Source of the DNA: Prochlorococcus sp. AG-355-I20
GTDB lineage: Bacteria > Cyanobacteriota > Cyanobacteriia > PCC-6307 > Cyanobiaceae
NCBI GenBank assembly: GCA_003280895.1
Contig: QCDM01000004.1
Location: 1-64,000, forward strand
Reading direction: 5' to 3'
DNA length: 64,000 bases
Made by a program: the position numbers and the translations under genes. This document shows positions 57,130 through 64,000 of the stretch, in pieces (positions within the stretch are counted from its first letter, which is position 1; each line of letters starts with the position of its first letter). Under the pieces are notes generated by a model. The model saw only the letters and a list, made by a program, of their open reading frames with translations. It searched no databases and was not told the origin of the DNA.

Positions 57130-58926
57130 ATGTTTTTTAAAGATTTTAGAAGGATTAAAAAGTTAGGTAAGTATTTAACTAAAGATAAAAAAACAATCTA
57201 TCTTATTTTGATAGTTTTGTTACCTGTTTCTTTTTCTGGAGCTATTCAACCATTATTAGTTGGTCAAGCAATTACAATTCTCAAAAACGAAACTACAGAT
57301 GTTTGGCTAAGTAAAACTTTCTTTGGGCAGTCAATAAATGCCATAATCATAACTTTATTTATAACTGTCCTATTCAGATTAGTTCTGCAGGGATACCAAA
57401 CTTACAATATCCAAGCAGTGGGACAACGTTTGACAGCAAGAATAAGAAGAGAACTTTTTGATCATTCAATATCTTTATCTCTTAAATATCACGATAAAAT
57501 GCCAGTAGGGAAATTATTAACGAGATTGACAAATGATGTTGATGCTTTAGCTGAGGTTTTCGGGAGTGGGGCAGTTGGAGTCATTGCTGACTTCGTCAGT
57601 CTGATAGTAATTTCTTTGACAATGCTGTCAATTGATCGAGGGCTTGCCATTTTATTACTTTTGACTCAAATCCCAGTTTCATATTTTATTATTTGGCTTC
57701 AAAAACGTTATAGAAGAGCCAATTATCAAGTAAGGGAAGAATTGTCTCAACTCAACTCTGATTTTCAAGAAAATCTTCAAGGTTTAGAAGTTGTTCAGAT
57801 GTTTAGAAGAGAGGCTTTTAATAGCAAGAAATTTTCTAAAACTGGAGTTGCTTACAAGAAAGCAGTTAATGGCACAATATTTTATGACAGTAGTATTTCA
57901 GCATTTATTGAATGGATTTCTCTTGCCGCTGTTTCCTTGGTTTTGGCAGTTGGAGGATATCTTGTTACTTCTGGAAATATTGGTTTAGGAACATTAACAA
58001 CTTTTATTTTATATTCCCAAAGACTTTTTGAACCTTTAAGGCAGCTTGCAGAAAGATTTACTCAGATACAAGGAGGCTTAACAGCTGTAGAAAGAATAAA
58101 TGAATTATTGGATGAAGAAATACAGATTAAGGACTCTACTTCCGCAAAACATTTTTTAGAAAATGCTAAAAATGTAAACAAAAAATTTAAGGGCAAAATT
58201 GAGTTCAAGAATGTTGATTTTTTCTATAACGAAGGAGAACATATCATAAAAAATTTATCTTTCAAGATTAATCCAGGAGAGCATGTGGCTTTTGTAGGGC
58301 CAACTGGTTCAGGTAAGACGACCATAATAAGACTGTTGTGTAGATTGTATGAACCTCAATCAGGCCAAATTTTGATCGATGATATAGATATCAAAGATAT
58401 TCCTATCGCAACTCTTAGAAATATGTTGGGAGTAGTTTTGCAGGATACCTTTATCTTTAGTGGAAATGTCGCAGATAATTTAAAACTAAATTCGAATGTA
58501 GACAATCTTGAATTGGAAAATCTTTGTAACGAACTAGGGTTAGATAATTTGTTAAAAAAATTACCAGAAGGTTTGAACACCTTACTAAGAGAAAGAGGGG
58601 GAAATCTCTCCTCTGGAGAGAGACAACTTCTTTCAGTAGCTAGAGTAGCGATTAGAAATCCTGTTGTTTTAATAATGGACGAAGCAACAGCATTTATGGA
58701 TCCCTCTACAGAGGCTACTTTACAAAAAGATCTTGAGAGAATACTGTCAAAAAGAACTGCATTAGTAATAGCTCATAGATTAGCAACTATTGAAAGTTCT
58801 GATAAGATTTTAGTCTTAAAAGGGGGATCATTAGTTGAAGAGGGAACACATAGTGAATTGAGACTGAAAAAGGGTTTATATTTTCAGCTCTCTGAACTTC
58901 AACAAAAAGGATTCGTAAATTTTTAA
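57130..58926 (+). CDS. ABC-type exporter (MsbA/MDR-like, fused permease-ATPase)
   Basis: The 598 residues comprise a six-helix membrane domain (about 20-320) with 'GQRLTARIRRELFDHSISLSLKYHDKMPVGKLLTRLTNDVDALAEVFGSG', followed by the nucleotide-binding domain. This has Walker A 'VGPTGSGKTTIIRLLCRLYEP', signature 'LSSGERQLLSVARVA' and Walker B 'VVLIMDEATAFMD', with a D-loop and switch His. Substrate unknown; lipid or drug export is typical. The GNAT gene overlaps its stop (TAATG). Confidence 0.93.
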   Translation: MFFKDFRRIKKLGKYLTKDKKTIYLILIVLLPVSFSGAIQPLLVGQAITILKNETTDVWLSKTFFGQSINAIIITLFITVLFRLVLQGYQTYNIQAVGQRLTARIRRELFDHSISLSLKYHDKMPVGKLLTRLTNDVDALAEVFGSGAVGVIADFVSLIVISLTMLSIDRGLAILLLLTQIPVSYFIIWLQKRYRRANYQVREELSQLNSDFQENLQGLEVVQMFRREAFNSKKFSKTGVAYKKAVNGTIFYDSSISAFIEWISLAAVSLVLAVGGYLVTSGNIGLGTLTTFILYSQRLFEPLRQLAERFTQIQGGLTAVERINELLDEEIQIKDSTSAKHFLENAKNVNKKFKGKIEFKNVDFFYNEGEHIIKNLSFKINPGEHVAFVGPTGSGKTTIIRLLCRLYEPQSGQILIDDIDIKDIPIATLRNMLGVVLQDTFIFSGNVADNLKLNSNVDNLELENLCNELGLDNLLKKLPEGLNTLLRERGGNLSSGERQLLSVARVAIRNPVVLIMDEATAFMDPSTEATLQKDLERILSKRTALVIAHRLATIESSDKILVLKGGSLVEEGTHSELRLKKGLYFQLSELQQKGFVNF

Positions 58927-59456
58927 TGATTTTTAGAAACCAAAGATCGTTAATAAAAAAATCTAATACGATATCAAGGGATGAGCTGATTGATCTCTAT
59001 GGTCTAAATTCTTATGAGTTCACTCAAACAAATAAAGAAGAAATATTTGTATGCAGTAAAAACAAAGATTTAGATTTAATAGAACTAGATCAACTTTTGC
59101 AAACTGTTGGTTGGAGCAGAAGACCTACAAGGAGGGTAAAAAGAGCTTTAGATTTCAGTATTTTGGTGGTTGGACTATGGCGTCATGATAATAAATTCCC
59201 CAGACTAATAGGATTCGCAAGATGTACTGGCGATGGAATTTTAGAAGCAACAGTTTGGGATGTGGCTATTAACCCTGTCTATCAAGGACTTGGATTGGGG
59301 AAAGAGTTAATGAAATATGTCCTAAAAGAATTGAAAAATATTGGAATTTCTAAGGTAACCCTTTTTGCTGATGCTGAAGTGGTTTCATTTTACAAAAGAC
59401 AAGGTTGGATATTAGAACCTAGAGGTTCTAAATGTGCTTTTTGGTATGCAAATTAA
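58926..59456 (+). CDS. GNAT-family N-acetyltransferase
   Basis: The 176 residues have the acetyl-CoA site 'AINPVYQGLGLGKELMKYVLKELKNIGI' (Q/RxxGxG/A) near 110, followed by 'VTLFADAEVVSFYKRQGW'. About 70 N-terminal residues precede the core. Substrate unknown. The ATG overlaps the stop of the exporter gene, indicating one operon; whether they act on the same metabolite is unclear. Confidence 0.9.
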   Translation: MIFRNQRSLIKKSNTISRDELIDLYGLNSYEFTQTNKEEIFVCSKNKDLDLIELDQLLQTVGWSRRPTRRVKRALDFSILVVGLWRHDNKFPRLIGFARCTGDGILEATVWDVAINPVYQGLGLGKELMKYVLKELKNIGISKVTLFADAEVVSFYKRQGWILEPRGSKCAFWYAN

Positions 59457-60140
59457 TCAATTTTTGTAGTAGTCAGAATATATAGATTTTAAAGATTCAC
59501 CTCTTAACCATCTTCTTCTAAAGTGCCAGTTCTTAATTGCTTGGAGAAAAATATTAGTTCTTTCCCATTTTCTTGAACTTATAAAAATAGGTAAATTTAA
59601 TTGTTTTAAATCTTTTTTTTTGTTTAATCTCCTTAAAAAATCTACATCTTCCATCAAAGGTATCTTTCTAAAACCATTATTCTTAAAATAGGAAGTTCTA
59701 TGAATTATTAAACCTTGATCACCATACGGTTGTTTAAAAAATTTACTTCTAAAATTCACGAGAATTTCGAGGACTCTATAAATTATCTTTTTGTTATTAA
59801 TTTTGAATTCAAAATAGTAAATACTATTCTTGTTTCCCTTCAAATATGAATTAATTTTTCTAAACCAATCATGATTTAATCTTGTATCCGCATGCAAAAA
59901 TATGAGCCAGTCTCCTTTTGAATTTTCAGCACCTATATCTAATTGTAAACCTCGATTCCTTTCTTTGGATATAAATACTCTCGCTCCATAAATGTTTGCT
60001 ATGTCAATAGTTTTATCTTCACTTCCACAATCAACAATTATGATTTCGCTCTCTTTCTGAATACTTGATAAGTCTGAAAGCAATAATGGCAAATTATTAG
60101 CTTCATTAATAGTTGGAACGATAATTGAGATTTTAGACAA
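59457..60140 (-). CDS. Glycosyltransferase family 2-like protein (TIGR04283-type)
   Basis: The 227 residues begin 'ISIIVPTINEANNLPLLLSDLSSIQKESEIIIVDCGSEDKT', the GT-A nucleotide-sugar region, with the metal motif in 'GDWLIFLHADTRLNHDWF' and a C-terminal membrane-proximal basic part. It is paired 5 bp behind the TIGR04282-type gene; such neighbours are often found together, but their joint substrate is not known. Confidence 0.85.
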   Translation of the reverse strand: MSKISIIVPTINEANNLPLLLSDLSSIQKESEIIIVDCGSEDKTIDIANIYGARVFISKERNRGLQLDIGAENSKGDWLIFLHADTRLNHDWFRKINSYLKGNKNSIYYFEFKINNKKIIYRVLEILVNFRSKFFKQPYGDQGLIIHRTSYFKNNGFRKIPLMEDVDFLRRLNKKKDLKQLNLPIFISSRKWERTNIFLQAIKNWHFRRRWLRGESLKSIYSDYYKN

Positions 60141-60145
60141 GTTGA

Positions 60146-60781
60146 TTACTTTCTATTTTCGATATCAAATATTGTATCTATATCTATTTTTTTATCTAAA
60201 AGCTTATATTTCAATTTTATAGAGGCAAAATTATCAATTGTATTTTGAAGAGCATCCTCTGTACCCCACTTAATGTTAATAAAAGGTAAATATAGATGCG
60301 TTGAAATTATTTTTTCCGATAAACCAATAAGCCAATATCCTCCATCATTAGATGGCCCTAAAATAAGATCATTCTGTTGAAACTCTTTAAGGGTATTCAA
60401 TAAATCTTGATGGCATAAATCTGGAAGGTCAGTACCAATAAAAATAATATTTTTGATCTTATGTCTAGCACAAAATTTTTTATTGATAATTATTTGCCTT
60501 TTCATTTTTTCTCCTAAGCAGCCTTTTCCCTGCAAATTAAATTTTTTGATGCCTAATTCTCTAGACCATTTTCTACAATTTCCTGCCCCCAAACCAGTTA
60601 TGGCAATAGAAATATCAATTAGTTTATTTTCTTGGAGAAATTTTGCGACTGAAATTGTGTGTTTGGTCATGACACTTTGTACTTTCGCCGAATTACTTTT
60701 ACCTATATCTTTTGATAATCTTGTTTTGCATCTTCCAAAACCATGCCATTTCGCCATGATAATAAGTAATGCTTTATCCAA
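60146..60781 (-). CDS. TIGR04282/DUF2064-type nucleotidyl/glycosyltransferase-like protein
   Basis: The 211 residues open 'LLIIMAKWHGFGRCKTRLSKDIG', the family's nucleotide-binding loop, then 'KIKNIIFIGTDLPDLCHQDLLNTLKEFQQNDLILGPSNDGGYWLIGL' with acidic residues for a metal. The family is often named for arsenosugar synthesis; that role is not established here. It forms a two-gene unit with the glycosyltransferase downstream. Confidence 0.82.
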   Translation of the reverse strand: MDKALLIIMAKWHGFGRCKTRLSKDIGKSNSAKVQSVMTKHTISVAKFLQENKLIDISIAITGLGAGNCRKWSRELGIKKFNLQGKGCLGEKMKRQIIINKKFCARHKIKNIIFIGTDLPDLCHQDLLNTLKEFQQNDLILGPSNDGGYWLIGLSEKIISTHLYLPFINIKWGTEDALQNTIDNFASIKLKYKLLDKKIDIDTIFDIENRK

Positions 60782-60924
60782 TACTTTAGTAAGATTTAAA
60801 ATAATTATATTCCTATTAAAAAAAATATAAAATTTATCTTTATAAATTTAGTAGATGCTTTGTTAAATAATTTTAAATTTGTCGTGATCTTGTGATTTGA
60901 TAATGGCCAATTATTAAATTCCAA

Positions 60925-60941
60925 CTAGATTAATAATCTAG
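60925..60941. promoter_or_regulatory. Perfect palindrome just upstream of dnaA
   Basis: CTAGATTA (60925-60932) and TAATCTAG (60934-60941) are exact 8-bp inverted arms around one A, ending 11 bases before the dnaA start. The position is right for an operator or a short mRNA hairpin over the start. It is not a DnaA box (TTATCCACA), none of which I see nearby. Confidence 0.6.
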
Positions 60942-60952
60942 AGAATAAAACT

Positions 60953-62347
60953 TTGCAAGCAACTAATCCTATTTGGGCGGAAGTTCAACAATCGCTCCAA
61001 AAAACCTTAAGTAAGCCTTCATTTGAGACATGGATAAGGCCTGCTAAATTTAATTGTTTTGAAAATGGCTTATTAACTTTAATCGCTCCAAATACATTTT
61101 CTAGTGATTGGTTAAGAAAGAATTATTGTGAAACTATTGAAAAAGCTGCAAAGGAAATCTGCGGTCATGATGTAAAAGTTGTTTTTAAATCTGAAACGAA
61201 TACCAGCAGTGATTTAACAAATGAAGATAAACCTAACGAACAAAACGTGCATCATAAAACAAGATCTTTTTCTAGTAATAACCAAAATAATTCTTCAAAA
61301 AATCAATTCAAAAATCCTAATGGTTTAAATTTACGCTACGTATTTAAAAGATTTGTTGTGGGTCCAAATAGTAGGTTGGCTCATGCCGCCGCTTTAGCCG
61401 TTGCCGAATCTCCAGGGAGAGAATTCAATCCATTATTTATTTGTGGAGGAGTAGGTCTCGGTAAGACTCATTTAATGCAAGCAATAGGTCATTATCGAGT
61501 AGAAATAGATCCAGAAGCAAAAGTTAAATATGTATCTACAGAGACTTTTACAAATGATGTTATTAGTGGTATTCGAAGAGATGGAATGACAGCTATTCGA
61601 GATAAATATAGAAATGTAGATTTGATTTTAATAGACGACATACAGTTCTTAGAAGGGAAAGAGTATACACAGGAAGAATTTTTTCATACTTTTAACGCTC
61701 TTCACGAATCAGGTAGTCAAATAGTTATCGCAAGTGATAGACCACCTAATCAATTGTCGGGAATTCAAGATAGATTAATTTCTAGGTTCTCAATGGGTAT
61801 GACCGCAGATATCCAACCACCTGATCTTGAGACGAGGACAGCTATCCTTCAAAAAAAGGCAGAACAAGAGAGGATGAGTCTTCCAAGAGATTTAATTCAA
61901 TTTATAGCAGGAAGATTTACTTCTAATATTCGAGAATTGGAAGGAGCATTTACTAGAGCTGTTGCATTTGCATCAATAACGGGCTTGCCAATGACAGTCC
62001 AATCAATTGCTCCAATGCTTGACCCGAACAGTGTTGGAGTAGTTGTTACTCCAAAACAAGTTATTAATAAAGTATCAGATTTCTTTAAAGTTTCTACTGA
62101 TGAATTGATCAGTTCCAGTAGGAGAAAACCAGTAAGTCAAGCTAGACAAATAGGTATGTATCTCATGAGACATGGGACGGATCTAAGCCTACCCAGAATT
62201 GGAGATGAGTTTGGGGGCAAGGACCATACAACAGTTATGTATGCTATTGAACAAGTTGAGAAAAAATTATCTATTGATCCCAATATTGCAAGTCAAGTTC
62301 AAAAAATAAGAGATTTACTTCAAATAGATTCAAGAAAAAATTTATAG
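60953..62347 (+). CDS. dnaA: Chromosomal replication initiator DnaA
   Basis: Opens the origin and loads the replicative helicase. The 464 residues start at TTG 60953 ('[30 protein letters not shown]', domain I). A low-complexity domain II (about 85-125) follows, then the AAA+ domain with '[19 protein letters not shown]' (Walker A), '[14 protein letters not shown]' and '[12 protein letters not shown]'. Domain IV has '[27 protein letters not shown]' for DnaA-box binding. In marine picocyanobacteria dnaA is usually apart from oriC/dnaN; no dnaN or oriC is visible here. Confidence 0.98.
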   Translation: MQATNPIWAEVQQSLQKTLSKPSFETWIRPAKFNCFENGLLTLIAPNTFSSDWLRKNYCETIEKAAKEICGHDVKVVFKSETNTSSDLTNEDKPNEQNVHHKTRSFSSNNQNNSSKNQFKNPNGLNLRYVFKRFVVGPNSRLAHAAALAVAESPGREFNPLFICGGVGLGKTHLMQAIGHYRVEIDPEAKVKYVSTETFTNDVISGIRRDGMTAIRDKYRNVDLILIDDIQFLEGKEYTQEEFFHTFNALHESGSQIVIASDRPPNQLSGIQDRLISRFSMGMTADIQPPDLETRTAILQKKAEQERMSLPRDLIQFIAGRFTSNIRELEGAFTRAVAFASITGLPMTVQSIAPMLDPNSVGVVVTPKQVINKVSDFFKVSTDELISSSRRKPVSQARQIGMYLMRHGTDLSLPRIGDEFGGKDHTTVMYAIEQVEKKLSIDPNIASQVQKIRDLLQIDSRKNL

Positions 62348-62355
62348 TTTTACTA

Positions 62356-63585
62356 TTAACTAGAAATGAAATTTACAGGATCTTGATCATATCTATGCCT
62401 GAAAGGTATCTTATCTATTTCATTTATATCACTCAGCGATTCAATTTTATTTAATGATTGCCTTAATAACCTCGCTGAAATAATTGGCATATCTCTTGGA
62501 ACTGAGATTCTATTTTTTAAGTATCTTAGAGAGATTCCTGAAAGTTGTTTAGGGGTTAATACTTCACCTGTGATCATATGGGTCAAAGCTGCTCTCAATG
62601 ATTCCTCAAAGGATTCTTTATTGTATGGATTTATTTTTATTAAATTGTCCTTATGCTTAATCACTCTTTTAAGAGCAATTTTTGCGAAATATTTTGACTC
62701 ATAATTTTTATTTAATTCATAAGCACCTAGACCCTCCCCAGTATCTATTAGCTTAGAGAAAGTAATTTGTTTTTCATTGCTTTCTTTATAACATCCCCCC
62801 ATTTGTGGGGGTAAATCATGAGAATGAGTATGAAAATCTCCTTGAGTGCCTCTATAAGCACTTGTCCCTTCAAAAAGGGTAAGCCAGTTATCTATATGAG
62901 GGTAATTAGATCTTAAATTAAACCCTTTATAATAGATCAGTGATGCATTTATTCTCTCCATATAGGGAATAAAAATTATATCTCCAACACCAGGCTGTAT
63001 ATCTCTCGTATTAGATACTGATGGATCAATAAACCCTGATTTTGATCTATTTAAGATTTCATCGAGTTTAGAAACGGATTCATTAAATCTTTTTTTTCTA
63101 AAAGAATTATCTATAAAATAAAAACTTTCTCGGCAGAGCCAATTACACCAGGATCTGAAAATTTCTCTTTCTAATTCTCGAATTTTGATAAGGTGACGAG
63201 ATGTTATATAAGATCCGAGTGCTCCAAATTCATTTTCTAAAAAAGCTATTATGTCATCGCTTTCAGTTATAACCTGCCCTTTAAATTCAATTGCAGGTAA
63301 TTTCCCCGAACTGACTTTTTCAAGGAACCAACTTTCTTTTTGACCGTAGCAAAACATATTTATTTTTTTGACTCTGTATGGAATTCTCTTAAATTCAAGC
63401 CATAACCATATCTTCTGACAGTAAGGACACCAAGAATGCCTATCCCTGTAAAGTGTAATTGATACATCATTTTCACTATGCCCAAATAATCTTAAATTAG
63501 CGTAGGAATTATTTATGCCATGGACTCTATTAAGGTCTTCAACTTCAAATTTATTTAAATCGTCCCATGTCAAAATCCCATTCAT
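62356..63585 (-). CDS. Glutathione S-transferase-like protein
   Basis: The 409-residue protein has an N-terminal thioredoxin-fold domain with 'SWCPYCQKIWLWLEFKRIPYRVKKINMF' (CPYC, about 63-66), then a GST helical domain with 'GKLPAIEFKGQVITESDDIIAFLENEF'. It is about twice the usual GST length; the C-terminal half (from about 265) is not a known GST part. It is divergent from glutathione reductase (52 bp), giving a glutathione-related pair. Confidence 0.87.
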   Translation of the reverse strand: MNGILTWDDLNKFEVEDLNRVHGINNSYANLRLFGHSENDVSITLYRDRHSWCPYCQKIWLWLEFKRIPYRVKKINMFCYGQKESWFLEKVSSGKLPAIEFKGQVITESDDIIAFLENEFGALGSYITSRHLIKIRELEREIFRSWCNWLCRESFYFIDNSFRKKRFNESVSKLDEILNRSKSGFIDPSVSNTRDIQPGVGDIIFIPYMERINASLIYYKGFNLRSNYPHIDNWLTLFEGTSAYRGTQGDFHTHSHDLPPQMGGCYKESNEKQITFSKLIDTGEGLGAYELNKNYESKYFAKIALKRVIKHKDNLIKINPYNKESFEESLRAALTHMITGEVLTPKQLSGISLRYLKNRISVPRDMPIISARLLRQSLNKIESLSDINEIDKIPFRHRYDQDPVNFISS

Positions 63586-63637
63586 TATTTGAATTAAAGC
63601 TATAAACTAACGTTATAATAATTGATTAAAAAAAGTC

Positions 63638-64000
63638 TTGGAATTTGAATTTGATTTAATTGTTGTTGGCGCTGGATCTGGAGGACTCGCAGCGGCTAAA
63701 CGTGCGGCTAGTTATGGAGCAAAAGTCGCAATAATAGAAGTAAATCAAATAGGAGGAACTTGTGTGATTAGGGGATGTGTTCCTAAAAAATTGATGGTTT
63801 ATGCAGCTAAAAGTAAAAAAAATATGGATTCTTCTGAAGGATATGGATTAAAAAATGAAGGTATTAATTTTGAATCAAATATTTTATTGAAGAATGTTAG
63901 AGAGGAGGTTTCTAGATTAAGTAATTTACATAAAAATTCTCTAAAAAAATTGAATGTAATTGTATTTGAGGGCTTAGGAAGATTTACTACTCAAAATGAA
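63638..64000 (+). CDS. gor: Glutathione reductase, N-terminal part only
   Basis: Reduces GSSG with NADPH. The 121 visible residues start at TTG 63638 with 'FDLIVVGAGSGGLAAAKRAASYGAKVAIIE' (FAD site) and contain the redox disulfide in 'GGTCVIRGCVPKKLMVYAA'. The frame is open to the window edge. Divergent GST suggests a shared oxidative-stress function; the reductase family name is firm, with trypanothione-type alternatives unlikely in cyanobacteria. Confidence 0.93.
   Translation, partial: MEFEFDLIVVGAGSGGLAAAKRAASYGAKVAIIEVNQIGGTCVIRGCVPKKLMVYAAKSKKNMDSSEGYGLKNEGINFESNILLKNVREEVSRLSNLHKNSLKKLNVIVFEGLGRFTTQNE

Noticed and set aside
60782..60952. Replication origin next to dnaA
   Set aside because: No DnaA-box cluster is visible; the single palindrome is of a different sequence and dnaN is absent.

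Overview
The window is chromosomal DNA of a marine picocyanobacterium, almost certainly a high-light-adapted Prochlorococcus. The DNA is strongly A+T-rich and genes are packed tightly on both strands. It carries a Form IA RuBisCO in an alpha-carboxysome operon (csoS1, cbbL, cbbS, csoS2, csoS3, csoS4A, csoS4B) preceded by csoS1D. It also has the light-independent protochlorophyllide reductase (chlL, chlB, chlN) next to light-dependent por, plus psaM, psb27, a ferrochelatase with a chlorophyll-binding-type tail, and the alkane pair ado-aar. The aldehyde oxygenase and CsoS2 look closer to HLII than to MED4-type sequences, but the strain is not certain.

Layout. 1-3.2 kb: 5' half of the principal sigma factor gene (minus) and priA (plus), separated by a 323-bp divergent spacer. 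3.2-12.3 kb: housekeeping genes (argB, ssb, cobK, cutA, a PfkB kinase, purA, psb27, proS) and small cyanobacterial families. 12.4-20.9 kb: HTH protein, ppa, ArsC-like protein, lepB, a double phosphoglycerate-mutase protein, a CPBP membrane protease, an FtsL-like protein with ftsI, and transaldolase. 21-25.4 kb (minus): FAD reductase, frr, pyrH, cobO and a tyrosine recombinase. 25.4-32.7 kb: hemH, ilvB, a small secreted protein, pgeF, a Tab2-type RNA-binding protein, an S1-domain protein and a creatininase-family protein. 32.8-40.2 kb: ado-aar-accA-SDR-folE, trpF, an S2P/CBS protease, a lipoate ligase-like protein and psaM. 40.3-45.7 kb: the chlorophyll locus. 45.8-55.2 kb: the carboxysome locus with a pterin-dehydratase-like RuBisCO assembly factor. 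55.3-64 kb: RidA, gloB, hisG, an ABC exporter with a GNAT enzyme, two sugar-transferase-family genes, dnaA, a GST and the start of glutathione reductase.

How it fits together. The carboxysome locus encodes the RuBisCO, carbonic anhydrase, scaffold and shell in one plus-strand run. Hairpins lie between csoS1/cbbL, cbbL/cbbS and cbbS/csoS2; the last is a strong terminator-like element that could set the stoichiometry of the abundant proteins over the scaffold. The chlorophyll locus pairs the oxygen-sensitive dark enzyme with the light-driven one. ado and aar turn acyl-ACP into alkanes and sit directly before the acetyl-CoA carboxylase alpha subunit.

No tRNA, rRNA, insertion sequence, prophage or CRISPR array was seen. 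The most unusual signals are non-coding. An exact 14-base motif occurs three times, twice in the carboxysome leader and once (inverted) in the rpoD/priA spacer. The carboxysome leader also holds nested inverted repeats. A perfect palindrome lies just before dnaA. Among proteins, a recombinase without an element, an FtsL candidate, an internal lipobox, and pgeF apparently starting at ATT stand out.
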